Shown here in pieces: positions 36,431-47,958 of a DNA stretch of 64,000 nt. Origin of the DNA: Diadophis punctatus similis (taxonomy: Eukaryota > Chordata > Lepidosauria > Squamata > Dipsadidae). A program made the translations under genes and the position numbers. The stretch spans positions 43,468,720 through 43,532,719 of the forward strand of contig JALIGW010000002.1 of NCBI GenBank assembly GCA_023053685.1. The letters are read 5' to 3'. Below the pieces are notes generated by a model. It was not told the origin of the DNA and did no database searches. It was given only the letters and a program-made list of their open reading frames with translations. Position 1 is the first letter of the stretch; every line of letters begins with the position of its first letter.

Positions 36431-36774
36431 CTTTCAGTTTTAGAAATGTTCTGGACAATATTAGTCAATTCAGTTGCTATCCAGTTTCTGAAACAACTAA
36501 GTATGTTTGGAATGCGGTTGTACCTGACTGGCTTCCATGTGCAATTTCCCAGATTTTGTAAGCAATGAAGTAAGTCATCAGCATGTTTATGGAGTCTTAA
36601 TCTTTCTAACAATAAGTGTGCTTAGCATTCCATTGTTTTGAAACTCAGCTAGTGACATTACTTTATTCATCTAAGTCAAAATGATCCACAAAGCAGAATT
36701 TCCTATCTCTGAGTGATGGAAAGTAACTTAAAAAATTACATTGAAACATTACATTAATAGAAGCATGATTTGTA

Positions 36775-36926
36775 CAGAGCTGCTTATTAGAAGCTGGTTG
36801 GGAAGCATGCAAATGACAATCACATGGCTGTGGGATGCTACAATGGGCATAAATGTGTGTCATTTGTAAAGCTGATCATTGTAACTTTGAACGGTTGTTA
36901 AATGAGGCAATTTGTGAGGACTAGCT
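36775..36926. mobile_element. Right part of a CAGGTAGTCC-family element
   Basis: 'atcattgtaactttgaacggttgttaaatgagg' followed by GAGGACTAGCTG and TA matches the right side of the complete 54.3 kb copy. The left end is missing. Confidence 0.6.
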
Positions 36927-37233
36927 GTAATCTATAGGAAATCTCTAAAACATTCCTGCCTGCCTCAAACCCAGAGGTTATCTTAGAGAAATCTTCTCCA
37001 ATGTGATCATACTCATTTATGGTTTTGATCTATTATTTATATTTTTAGAAAACAGAGGGAAGGCACCTACCAATGACAGAGTGGTAACTGGGGTGGGTTG
37101 TAAGCAAGGGGTTGTGCAACTACTGCATACAATGTTGAGTCTGAGTTTAGATAGTAGATACAGCGATTCTACCCAAGAATGTGTATCACACTTCACCATT
37201 AGACTTTCAGGAGAGAACATGAAAACATCAATA

Positions 37234-37465
37234 CAGGTAAGTCCTCACTTAATGACCACTCATTCAACAACCATTCAAAGTTGTGATTGGCACTGAAGGA
37301 GTGGTTCTTACACCAGTCCTGGAAGTTCCAGCCATCACATCACTTCCATGGTCATGCAATCTTGATTTAAACACCTGTCAAACAGCTTGTGCTTACAATG
37401 GCTGCAGTGTCCCACAGTCATCTTATTACCATTTATGAGCTTCCCTGCCAGCTTCCCACAAGTGA
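37234..37465 (+). mobile_element. Left part of a CAGGTAGTCC-family element
   Basis: CAGGTAAGTCCTCACTTAATG follows TA (37,232-37,233). 'cacatcacttccatggtcatgcaatc' further in matches the family interior. The right part is absent. Confidence 0.55.
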
Positions 37466-39694
37466 AGTCAATGTAAATCAAGAGCAACCCCCTGCTTCCT
37501 CCAGCCTTCCTAACTCATGTGGAGCCATACCCTGCTTCCCAACTGGCCTGCATTTTTGTGGAGTTGCAGCCTCTTTTCCTCAATCTCCCTATACTTCTCT
37601 ATAGGTTTTTTTTTAAAAATATCTTTATTGATTTTTCAAACTTTAAAAATCACAATAAATCTTTAAGCAATTCTACATCTTATTTACACTGATTTCATAT
37701 TAATACAATATTTACAATATTCTACGTCCTTGTTTCGTTTTCCCTTTTTCGTTTTCTATCGTCAATCCATTGATACCAATTTTCCCATACGTCATAATAG
37801 TCTGAGTCTTTTTGTCCTCTTAATTCTATAGTCAATTTGTCCATTTCTGCGCAGTCATAGATTTTCTTAATTGTTAAACTTTCAGTGGGTGAGTTAGGGT
37901 TCTTCCAACACTGTGCATACACAAGTCTTGCAGCTGTTGTAATATGTAAAGTCAGTTATTTATCATGTTTTTACTGTATTGGTTTTTAAATATTCCAAAT
38001 AATAAGAGTTCCGGGGTAAATTCTATTGTTAATCCTGTTATTTCTTATAACCAGTTATGTATTTTTGTCCAGTACTTCCTCGCTTCGGAACATAACCACC
38101 ACATGTGAAAGAAGGTGCCCTGTTCTTTTTTACACTTCCAACAACTCGAATTTAAATTAGGGTATATTTTCGCTAATCTTGCTGGGGCCAAATACCATCG
38201 GTAAAACATTTTATGATTTTCTTTGTAAGATGCTGATTTTGTTAATTTATAATTTCTATTCCAAATTTGTTCCCAGTTGGCCAAGTGTATGTTATGTCTA
38301 TGTTTTTAGCCCATGCAATCATAGATCCTTTAACTATGTCTTCAGCTCTTTCAAATTGGAACAGATAATTATAAAATTTAGAAATAATTTTATCCTCTGA
38401 ACCCGTCAAAAGTTTGTCTAATTGTTTAGTTTCTGTCTCAATTCCAATTTCTTCACTGTCTTTTTTGTATCGGGACTGAATTTGAAGGTAAGGCCACCAA
38501 TCAATATTTATGCCCTGTTTTTCCAATTCTTCCCTACTTTTTAGTTTCCCCGTTCTATCCAAAATATCTTTATATTTGATCATTTTGCTTATGTCAGTCA
38601 TATTTGGATATATCATTGCTTCCATAGTGATTCATAGTGATTGATTCCATAGCCAATTTGGAATTTTCATATAACGTCTTTTCTTTACTTCCTGCCAAAT
38701 TTTGATCAATGAGTCTCCAATTACATGTCTATGGAAGTATTTTTGCAGTTTGTTGTCTTTATCCCATAGGAATGCATGCCATCCCTTATGTAGATCATGG
38801 CCTTCTAATGTCAAAATCCGTCTATTGTTTAAATTAATCCAGTCTCTTATCCAAACTAACAGTACTGTCTTGTAATATAGTCTCTCGTCAGGGAGCCCAA
38901 AGCCACCTCTACTTCTACTATCTTGTAGATCAATTATTTTAATTCTTGGTTTCTTGCCTTGCCATATAAATTTCGAAGTAATCTTATTCAAATCAATAAA
39001 AAAATGTCTAATTTTATAGGTATGGTTGGGAAAAGATATAATTTAGGTAAGATATTAATTTTTATAATTGCTATACAATCTAGTATGGATAATTGTAATT
39101 TCTCCCACCTTTCAAAGTCAATTTTTATTTGTTGTACTAATTTCATATAATTATTTTCTTTTATTGAAGAACATCTATTTGTCAAATTAATGCCTAAATA
39201 TTTAAAAAAAATTACAAATTGTAGTCCCAATTCTCCTTCTAATTTTTTCTCTTGGTTCAGTGTCATATTTTTGGTTAATAATTTAGTTTTTTGTTTGTTT
39301 ATCTTGAGGTCCGCCACTTCACCAAATTTTTCTATTTCTTTAACTAATATTGGTCCTGTCTCTTGTGGGTCTTTAAAAAAAAATACTAGGTCGTCAGCAA
39401 AGGCCTGTATTTTATACTCTTTTTAAATTTTGGTTCCTTTAATATTTAAATTGGCTCTAATTTTATTCAATAATGTTTCAAGTGTCAAGATAAAAAGTGG
39501 AGGTGACAATGGACATTCCTGCCGGACTCCTTTCATGATCTGGAAGGATCTGGTAGCATCTCCATTTATTATTACCTTGGCCTTCTGGGAAGAATATATA
39601 GTTTCTATCATCCGTATAAATTTTTCTCCAAATTCTATTTTTTTAATTTGCTGTTTCATATATTGCCAATTTACATTGTCAAATGCCTTTTGCG

Positions 39695-39793
39695 CATCCA
39701 GGAAGACAAGTGCCACTTGCCTTTCTGGATGCACCTCATAATATTATTATGAGGTGCATCCAGAAAGGCAAGTGGCACTTGTCTTCCTGGATG
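39695..39793. repeat. Perfect palindrome 1, 49-bp arms
   Basis: The arm 39,695-39,743 and its exact reverse complement 39,745-39,793 are separated by one base (T39,744). The inner ends form CCTCATAATA-T-TATTATGAGG. It lies within L1 ORF2, just before the FLDAQKAFD codons. Confidence 0.95.
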
Positions 39794-39794
39794 A

Positions 39795-39923
39795 CAAAAT
39801 GGCTTTCTCCCAATGAGACAGATTAGAACCAATGCAAGAATAGTTGCACCTCATAATATTATTATGAGGTACAACTATTCTTGCATTGGTTCTAATCTGT
39901 CTCATTGGGAGAAAGCCATTTTG
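39795..39923. repeat. Near-perfect palindrome 2, 64-bp arms
   Basis: The arm 39,795-39,858 and its reverse complement 39,860-39,923 flank one base (T39,859). A single mismatch occurs (C39,847 against A39,871). It has the same central core as palindrome 1, and the two abut with one base between them. Confidence 0.95.
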
Positions 39924-40019
39924 ATCCGAATGTATAATTTTATTTAATATTCTCTTTGTTCTTTCTGCCATAATATTCATAAAATACTTCTCTCTGTTTT
40001 GTTTCTTCCTGCTTAATGA

Positions 40020-40160
40020 TCTGCACACCTTGGGATTACAATGGCAACCAAGACTGCCAAGATTGCCATTGTTATGTGAGGCCACACTTTATGACTGCAT
40101 CGCTTAGCAATGGCAATCCTGGTCCCAACTGCTATCATAACCGAAGGTGTACCTGAGCAT
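40020..40160. mobile_element. CAGGTAGTCC-family fragment
   Basis: 'ttgccattgttatgtgaggccacactttatgactgc' and 'caatggcaatcctggtcccaactgctatcataacc' resemble the family interior. No ends are intact. Confidence 0.45.
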
Positions 40161-40418
40161 GATAAAGTTGTAAGTAGATAAATTAGGCAAAATTCATGTG
40201 TAACTTCAGAAAAAGTTGGGCGGGGGAAAATTATATTTACATTAATTGAGTACAAATGCTTTGTCATTCGAATACATATTTTGGAGCAATTCTTCCTATA
40301 TCCACTTAAGGGTTTATTTTTGATTAAATATACCTATGCTAAAATCTTTCATCCCTCTTTCTGCATCTTACTGATAGTAATGAGTCTTCTAAGAAATCAG
40401 TAAGAGTACAAGCAAAAC

Positions 40419-40452
<34 letters not shown>

Positions 40453-40507
40453 AGAGGGAGAGGGAGAGGGAGAGGGAGAGGGAGAGGGAGAGGGAGAGGG
40501 AGAGGGA

Positions 40508-40593
<86 letters not shown>
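40419..40593. repeat. (GA)n / (GGGAGA)n compound microsatellite
   Basis: 175 bp of GA repeats with a block of about ten GGGAGA units inside (about 40,454-40,513). The minus-strand Leu/Ser/Pro frames are artefacts. Confidence 0.95.
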
Positions 40594-40595
<2 letters not shown>

Positions 40596-40599
40596 CGTG

Positions 40600-41545
40600 C
40601 AATAGAGACTGCCCATGTGCCTTGCAGTTCGTTTGTGGTTTGGCCTTGCAAGATACCAAGATATTAATACACTTGCTGCAGACATTTGTAAACAACTAAA
40701 TTATTACTTTTTAGGAAACTTTCAATCACCAATCAACCTGCCATGGATCCAAATTTTACGTAGACTACAGATATTGCATGAAAATTTCCTCTTCTGTTCT
40801 GAGGAAGCCTTGTGAGGTAAACCGTCTGCAGAAAATCTGAACAATTCTTTGGTACTGATCTCCTAAAGCACAAACAAAAAAACAACAAAAAACCCAACAA
40901 CAACCCAACCACAATTTATGGTCAGAAAAGTTACCTGAAGCAGGTATGACCGTATAAATTATTAATTGCATAAGATGGACAGAAGAATTTTTACTCCTCT
41001 CAAAACACTAAAGCAGGGGTCTTCCAATTATGCTAGCTGGAATATCACCTTAGGTACAAAAGAATTTCTTTGCACAATCTAATTAGAATTCATTACCACA
41101 AAATGTGATGATGAACCACTATAGTGATTTGATACGTTCATGGAAGAGGAATCTATCAGGGTACTACTTTTGAAAATTCAGTTTCCAAATATCCCAAGTA
41201 GGAGAGTTAAGGCAGTAAAGAAGGTGCTTACAAACACCCTAGCACAGCCAGTGTAAGAAACAAAAGGAGACCAAGATGGGTTTTGGCCTGATTCAGCAGG
41301 CCTATCCTTACCTTAAGAAAATTTAGAGAGCAGGGCTGGAACGAACAAGTATGGCCTTCTCTTTTAGCTATGAGTAGTCACTGACAAATGTGTCATCATG
41401 TCAAATATAGAATGGTGGGTGTTGTTTTATTATTATTAACCTGCGGAAGAGAGAAAGAAAACGCCCCTATTTGCTTGATAAAGGGCGAGTAGGCGGAAAC
41501 ATTAGGCGTTAAGGGGACACCTTGTTCTATCTAGCCTGAAAATAG
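40600..41545. other. Upstream flank of MAN2A1, no gene seen
   Basis: No exon or RNA gene. Near 41,014 there is a short partial copy of the 'caggggtc...atgctagctgg' hAT-type end. Confidence 0.5.
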
Positions 41546-41549
41546 TGGA

Positions 41550-43060
41550 GAAATGCCGGGCTTCTGCGCCGCCCACATCTGCCGTGCAAACTCGAAAGTA
41601 GTAACAGCTGGGGGGGCGGGATCCACAGAAATTGCAGCCGCAGCAGCTGCTCCCTTCCCAGCCTTCCCAGTGTACAAAAGGGGCTTTCGCCCCGACACGT
41701 TTGCCAAACTCTTTCTTTCCTTCCATGATTTTTGCGCCCGCCCGCCGGCACGCAAATACCCCAAGTGTCGCTACGCCAGCCGTCTCCAGTGCGGCGGGAA
41801 ACCTCACAAACCCGCTGCCTCACAAAGCCGCGCTCGGTGGGCGCGTGTCCTAGTCGCCAAACACACACACACACACAAACACACAGGAAGTCAAGCGAAG
41901 CAGTGGCGCCCGTAATAGGAAAGCGAATGGAATATAGCCTTCGGCGCACGCCCCGCTCTAGCTAAACGGCATGGGGGGACGGAGGGGTCTAATCGCAGAG
42001 CCTGCGCTCGCCACTGGGCGAAACGCCGTCGCCCCTCGGGCCCCCCTGCCTGGACCGCCTCACCGGTGAGCGGCTCGCTGAAGCTTCGCCGCCGGTCAGG
42101 CAGAGCGCGCGGCGCTCTAGCCTAAGATTGCCGCCATAGCCGCGGTTGTTGTTGCTACGCGACGGGAGGGCGGGAAGGACGGGACGAGGCTCCTCCCCGT
42201 TTCCTTCCTCGCGCCGCCTTGTGGGTTTGTGAAGCTGCTGCTTCTCGCTTCTTGCCGCCAGTCCTGCTCGGGGGAGGCTAGGGAAGCTGGCGGGGCCAGG
42301 TTGGCGGCCGGGGTTTCGGTGTGTCGCAAGCCCGGGCGGCTTTCCCTCTGCCGGGCCCCTCTCTATCCGCTCCGACGAAGCGCGAGTAGCGTCCTCACCC
42401 TTTCCGGAAATTCCCGGGCGGATCTTACAACGGGCTCTTTTCGTGGTCGAGGTTTGGACGCCTTTTCGGCCGTCTAGCTCACCTCGAACTGGGGAGCTGA
42501 GCTGAGTTACGGCGGCGGCATTCAGAGACGGGTTGGGGCGACCCTTTTGTCCCGGCCCCGCTTGCAACTGTCCGGGCCCGGGAGGAACTTTCGTCCTTCC
42601 AGCCATCCGCCGGGTAGACAGCGGGGCCGGGACTTTTCACCAACGTGGCCAGAACTTGATTGTTGGAGCGGTCGTTGAGGTTGGGCTGGTGCGCGCCGGA
42701 GACCCGGGGCTGATCTCTTGGGGTTGTTTTCCGCCTGGCGTAGGATGGCGATGAAGCTGAGCCGGCAGTTCACGATATTCGGCAGCGCGATCTTCTGCGT
42801 GGTGATCTTCTCCCTCTACCTGATGCTGGATCGGAGCCACTTGGACAACCCCAAGAACCGCCGCCGGGAAGGCTCCTTCCCCCAGGTGAGTGAGGGACGG
42901 GAGCCGCCGCGGAGCGGGGTGGTAAAAGAAGGGGGCGGCTTTAGTGGGATGGAAAGGGAGGCTCGCCTGGCAAGCTGGGACGCTTCGGGGAAGGGGGGAG
43001 AAAATGCAGAGCGTTCCGGCTGTAAAAAGAGGGGAAAGTGGCGCGGATGACTCAAGCAGA
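41550..43060 (+). promoter_or_regulatory. MAN2A1: CpG island with MAN2A1 promoter and 5' leader
   Basis: GC content and CpG density jump here against the AT-rich flanks, peaking at about 41,990-42,740. A GGGGCGGG box lies near 41,612, and a GCCGCCAT (YY1-type on the minus strand) lies near 42,130. I see no convincing TATA box, which suits a broad CpG-island promoter. From 41,974 to the start codon at 42,745 I find no ATG on the plus strand, consistent with an open 5' leader, although the transcription start cannot be placed from sequence alone. A (CA)n tract occurs at about 41,862-41,884. The island continues past exon 1 into intron 1. Confidence 0.8.
42745..42885 (+). CDS. MAN2A1: MAN2A1 coding exon 1: cytoplasmic tail and Golgi membrane anchor
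   Basis: This exon encodes residues 1-47 of Golgi alpha-mannosidase II, the GH38 enzyme that trims two mannoses from GlcNAcMan5GlcNAc2 during complex N-glycan formation. The peptide starts MAMKLSRQF, then has a hydrophobic type II signal-anchor at about residues 10-28 (IFGSAIFCVVIFSLYLML) and a basic stretch KNRRRE. It closely matches my memory of vertebrate MAN2A1 exon 1. Two in-frame ATGs lie 6 bases apart. The first (42,745) has A at -3 and G at +4, so I chose it; the mammalian start matches the second (42,751). The exon ends in frame (phase 0) at CCCAG|GTGAGT. It sits inside a CpG island. Confidence 0.95.
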
Positions 43061-44245
43061 GTAGGCATATCTTCAGAAAGGAAGTGCCGGGGGGTTGGGG
43101 AGTCCCCTTGTCTGGAATCCGGGGAGAAAGGAAACGGTGAACCTCGAGCCCTTCCATCAAAGCAGGCTTGCTGGGGATGTAAAGACGCTTAAGCTTTCTT
43201 CTTAGCTAAATCTTGACCGTTTCGGTTTAATTGTGGGGAGAGCAAGCGAGCGACCTACCGAGCAGTCATCTCTTTAGCAGATTTTAAATGGAAGTTCAAC
43301 CGTAGTTGTACTGGGTAGATTTTCACACGAGCCGGAACCGGATTTTAAAGAACATACTTGCCCTAGTTCGGCACTCTATGCCTGTGAACCACTGCCTTTT
43401 GGTACATCTCCAGGAGTGACTACGGATGAAGAGTTAAGGGTGGGATTTCCCGAGAGGGGTCGCTCTGGTGCCCTGTAGAAAAAGGGTGAAAGGTAGACAA
43501 GGTAGACATGTTGGCTCTCAAAATATAAGTCAGCTGTTTTATCAGGTGCTCTTTTCTCCCATGACTTTGAGAGGAAACTTCGTTTCAGTCGAGGAAGTGT
43601 AAGTTTGCTTGACTGTTAAAATGAGTTTCACCACTGGTTCCTGGAGTATAAACTGCTCGGTTTTGTTTTTCTTTCATATTCTTACTTTGACTTGTGGATA
43701 GTGGAGTAACCCCTTTCCAACAAAAAGGCTACATTCTTTTATGGCACGGTATAATATCCAAATACGGTTGGTAAAGCATATTTCTAGATTAATGGGTTTA
43801 ATGAATAAACCCAGCCAATTGTGTTTTATTTATCACACAACTGTAGTTTAAGACGCTTTGAGGACACACCCTGAATTCTTTGAGCAGCCAGTGTGATAGA
43901 TGATGAGTGAAAGAGTGGCCCAGCACTAGACCTCAGGAGTTCAGTGAAAGTAGAGAGTTCCAATCACTGCAACTGCATCACTCTGATAATTTGTAGCTAA
44001 GAAGTTAACAAAGTATGAAAGTTTAGTGCCTTCTATAACTGTTTTGTTCTGTGCATGAAAATAGAGTTGTATATGGCATTGAGGTGGTAATTTATGGCAT
44101 TAAGTTTCTACATTTTTTTTAAAAAAAATGTAATGCTAGGTTTGCTTGCTTTTGAACCAAGTCTGAAATACATCTGGTACACTTCCAAGTAGGACAAATA
44201 AAACATTGCATTATAAATATTATTTAGAACTGCCAGACTCTGGAC

Positions 44246-44344
44246 CAGGGGTCCCCAAACATGCCAACTTTAAGCTATGCTGGCTGGAGAATTCTGGGAG
44301 TTGAAGTCCACAAGTCTTAAAGTTGCCAAGTTTGAAGACCTCTG
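44246..44344 (+). mobile_element. hAT-type MITE, 99 bp
   Basis: It starts CAGGGGTCCCCAAAC and ends GTTTGAAGACCTCTG, with 'attctgggagttgaagtcca' inside. The flanks CTCTGGAC and CTCTGGAT (44,238-44,245 and 44,345-44,352) match at seven of eight bases. It shares interior sequence with the element at 58.9 kb. Confidence 0.8.
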
Positions 44345-44479
44345 CTCTGGATTATTTAGCAAATTGTATATTACAAAATGTATTATGCAGAGAAAGGTTC
44401 ATGGTCTTGCCTAATTTTGTGGTTCTAAAATTCCAAGTCCTACTTTTTTAGGTTTATTTTTAGATTTTTTTAAAAAAAT

Positions 44480-44615
44480 TTTTTATAAATAATGCAAGGT
44501 GATTAAGATATTTTTTTCCTCCTATTTTTCTCACAACAACCCTGTGAAGTGAATTGAACTGAAAGAGAGTGACTGTTCCAAAGTCACTCAGTGGGTTTTC
44601 ATGTTGTGATGTAAA
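44480..44615 (+). repeat. L2/MIR-like interspersed repeat fragment
   Basis: Contains 'ctcacaacaaccctgtgaagtgaattgaactgaaagagagtgactgttccaaagtcactcagt'. The same motif order recurs at 33.9, 51.1 and 59.3 kb. The family is uncertain. Confidence 0.5.
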
Positions 44616-44621
44616 GCACAC

Positions 44622-44822
44622 ATCCTCGACTTTTCTGGCACCAGGGACTGGTTTCGGAAGAAAAAATTTCTTCCATGGACCAGGATGGGGGGGGAGGAGA
44701 ATGATTTTGCATGCTATTTAGATCCTGTGCATGCACAGATGAAGCTTTGCTTGTTCACCTGCTGCTTGCGCAGCACGATTTCTGACAGACCTCAGACCAG
44801 TACTGGTCTGTGAGGGGTTGTA
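44622..44822 (+). mobile_element. hAT-Charlie-like element, partial
   Basis: Starts 'atcctcgacttttctggcaccagggactggtttcg' and ends 'cagaccagtactggtctgtgaggggttg', the opening and closing blocks of a well-known hAT-Charlie end type ('TTTTGGCACCAGGGACCGGTTTCG'). The exact terminal CA/TG and target duplication are eroded. Confidence 0.65.
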
Positions 44823-46369
44823 AAGGAATCTTTTAAAAGTCAAAAAAATAGCAATTTAGTTAATATGTATTGCTTCCTATGTTGAAGCATGTCGAAGTGG
44901 TTTATATAAAAACAAATTAAATACATTAAATTCAAACAATGTAGAAGAACATTTAATAAAGTGTTCATTAAAAAGATAAGGCAGCACTGTTGGAACTTAT
45001 GTACTCATTTATGAAATGCAGCAATTTAAAAATAAGTTGAATATGTGAGCTATAAATTGGTGAGTTTCACAATGTTTGGTGCTTTATAGTAATGTTTTAG
45101 AAAGTTTTTCTTATTGTATTTTTGCAACAGTGTACATGTGAATTGAAGTTCTGTAAAAACGAGTTTGGAAGCAAAAAGATTCAGGTGATTTTGGGGTGGG
45201 CAGTATCTTTTCTATTTTGAAAGACCTGTTACTTGATAGACTGGAAATAATGAGTATCGCTTTACTGTTAACAGCTTTACAACTGTGACCAATTCTACCC
45301 TAAAACATTGTAACACCAATAAGTGCTGCCATCTGTTGAGAGAGTAATAGGAATTCTTCCTATGAGAGATAGGATTTTCAGTTAAAAGAACCAGTTAGGT
45401 TACTGAAGTCTGCATGTTCCCCTTTCTTATCCATTATTATTTATCTCAGATAATTGGTGCTGTGCCAAATAAAAGCATTTATATGCAGCGCTTAGCTAGA
45501 ATTGGAACATTGTTGGCTTATTTAACCCACAAGTTAGCATTATGATTGCTTAAAGCAAGAAAACATTAAGTACAGCCAGAGCAATAAAAAGAAGCTAAAA
45601 TTTCTAGCTTAGTGTTTGCCTGTGGATAATATGATAGGCAGATGCTTAAGCTTGCTGAGAAATGGATATAAACAAACCTTCCAGGACTCTCTATTTGGCA
45701 GAACTGTGCAGCTGTAGATTTCAGTTATCTCCCTGACACAGGCCTCACAATGGCTTAGGTTGCATGCAAGCTGTAAACTTGCCTGGAGGCACAATCTGAT
45801 TCAGAGCAGTAGATCAGGGCAGAATTCCAGCTTGCATTCACAGACAATAAACATGGTAGATGTCTTGATGTTGTCTGGGTTGTAAGCTAACAAATTATAA
45901 ATGCAGTGTTTTTCATTAGGAACAGAAGCACATAGGTCATGTTGATATAGATAGTCTTACTTTGAAGGATGATACACAGTTTTTTAAAAAAAGGAATTCA
46001 TTTTTTGCAAGGGTGACATTTAACTTGAATGACTTATCATGCTGTTAAGTTTGCATTGCAATTAAGGCTACCAAAAAGTTACTGTTCTCTATTGTAAAAT
46101 GTCTTTATCTTGAAATACTTAGAATTTTAGTGGGATTGGAAATACATTTATTAGAATGTTTTAAAGTCTTGGTTAATCTTATAAAAATGAAGCAAATTTA
46201 AATAATCTTCACTATTTTGAATAAATTCTACTTTGTCATCTGAACTGAATATTACATGGTCACTTTATTTTTTTATATCTATAACTGCTATAATTACCCA
46301 ATTTACTAGTTTCTTCTCTATTCCAATATTTTTAAAAGATCCAGTTTGTCACTATACCTTTTGATATGT

Positions 46370-46460
46370 GATGCCTAGAACCAGAGGCAGTATTTCAAAT
46401 AGGATCTGATCAGGGCAGAATTGAGTGGAACAGTTACTTCCTGTGATCTGAAAGTGCTCT
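46370..46460 (+). repeat. Possible old interspersed repeat
   Basis: 'tgatgcctagaaccagaggcagtatttcaaataggatctgatcagggcagaattgagtggaacag' has the order of a repeat I recall from amniote genomes, but the family cannot be named. Confidence 0.3.
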
Positions 46461-47534
46461 TGTTAATGAAATTCTTGTTCAAACAAGTCTTACTCCTAAG
46501 AGTTGCCATTATTAAACTTGTTCGATGTTAGGGGGGTATTTTCACTTGAACACAGATTCCTATCTCCAAAATGTATATGGATGCAAGATTATGGCAACAC
46601 TGTACTTATTGTATATGAGGGTTAAAATTAAAACATATTTATCTGCAAAGATGGTATTGAATTTAAGATTCTTTCTACTAAGGAAGAAATAGGCAAAACA
46701 TATGAATGCAGTCAAAAAATTATTTGCAGTGCCCACCTTCTCCACCATTTTAGTCTTGGTGTTTGAGTTTCAACCAAACCAATTCTGGAGATTCCTCTGT
46801 TCTAATGTGCCCTTGTGACATATTTGTGTGTGTGTGTGTTTATGTGTGTATGCCCATGCATATCAGCCAGAAACCATATAAAAATTACATATCCATTTTA
46901 AATTACTGATTATATTATCCTTTAAAATAATTATAAAATGAATTAATCCCTGTGGAAGGAAGGATGTGTGCTATTTGGATTGTTAGTATCCACATTTCAC
47001 ATTTCCTGTAACAGTCCCGCTCTTATTGAAATACTGAGTTATCTCTTTACAAATGCTGGGTGGGCTGTGGTGCAGATGGTGACAGAGCTGAGGGAGAAAT
47101 GAGAAGATGAAAAGAGTGAACAAAGAACCAACTATAGGAGTAGTCCCAAAGACGTGTGTAGCTCTTATGAGCAATCCAGGCCCAATTGCCGAATAATCCA
47201 GACTGCTGCCATTTTGATGAGGGGCCTGTAACACCTTCTCATGGTGGTTAGCTTATGGAAGCAGGCTTGAAGATGTAAAGCCAAGACCAGTGCATATGCC
47301 AGAAGTGAACTGACCGAAATTAGGAGAAAATACTATTCCAAGCCTTGAGAAATATGGCACACATTTAAAATGTATGTTTTGATTTGCCATGTTAATTTAA
47401 GATAGTTTTGTATACTGAACATTTTAAACTGTTAAGATTAGTGTTTTGCCAGGCTGGGGGGAAACGTATGGTTGATACATGATTTTGTAATAGTTCAGCA
47501 GTTTTTTCTTTTAAAGCGTTGACAATACATTAAA

Positions 47535-47950
47535 AAGCTGTTTTTTGACCACCGAAATATGGCCTTGGCCTTATTATTGGGGGAGGGGTATTATTATTTT
47601 TGGGGTGCAGGAGCTGGGCCGGGCCGCGGGACACACGTCTTACTGGAATGTGGCAGCTCCGTGTCATCTCTCGGCCAGTCTGTTTAGTTCCAGTTCCAGC
47701 TCTAGCCATCACCATAGAGCGGGAAGTGCATTTGCAGAGCAGCCACTGGCCTGGTTTGGAAGCTGCAGAGCTGGAGTTTGGGGGAGAGAAAGAAATACTT
47801 CTGCTACTTCTGCTTTTGGCTGCACACAAAGAAAGCAGCAGAAGTCTTTCTTTCTCTCCCCCAAACTCCAGCTCTGCGGCTTCCAAACCCCAGCGCATCC
47901 TACCTGACACTTGTAGCTGCATCGCGTTCCTCGGCGTTGTGTCCAGGGAA
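47535..47950. mobile_element. GC-rich foldback sequence with a 50-bp inverted repeat
   Basis: The left arm near 47,755-47,803 ('ttggaagctgcagagctggagtttgggggagagaaag') is repeated inverted at about 47,840-47,887 ('ctttctctcccccaaactccagctctgcggcttccaa'). The block begins near GACCACCGAAATATGGCC and contrasts in GC with its flanks. It is probably a non-autonomous element; no terminal duplication was found. The 150-codon frames on both strands are products of the inverted repeat. Confidence 0.6.
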
Positions 47951-47958
47951 GGAAGCCT

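Larger units (their letters stand above)
37601..40016 (-). mobile_element. L1 LINE, ORF2 second half to 3' end, minus strand
   Basis: Minus-strand blocks, 5' to 3': SDQNGFLPMRQIRTNARIVV; HPERQVALVFLDAQKAFDNV; GVRQECPLSPPLFILTLE; the catalytic box AFADDLVFF (about 39,385-39,412, the YADD equivalent); DLKINKQKTKLLTKN; SKFIWQGKKPRIKI; and the C-terminal Cys motif CWKCKKEQGTFFHMWWLC (about 38,150-38,100). It ends with TCAATAAAGATA and a short poly-A at 37,601-37,610. Lesions: one in-frame TAA near 39,424, a poly-T frameshift near 39,000, two more shifts downstream, and the palindrome pair at 39.7-39.9 kb. The 5' half, including the endonuclease, is missing. Confidence 0.9.

Noticed and set aside
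40339..40695. Leu/Ser/Pro-repeat minus-strand frames
   Set aside because: Pure products of the (GA)n microsatellite.
41989..42606. 205-codon antisense frame in the CpG island
   Set aside because: No known domain, Arg/Pro/Gly-rich composition typical of antisense CpG-island frames. Kept only as part of a finding about possible divergent transcription.
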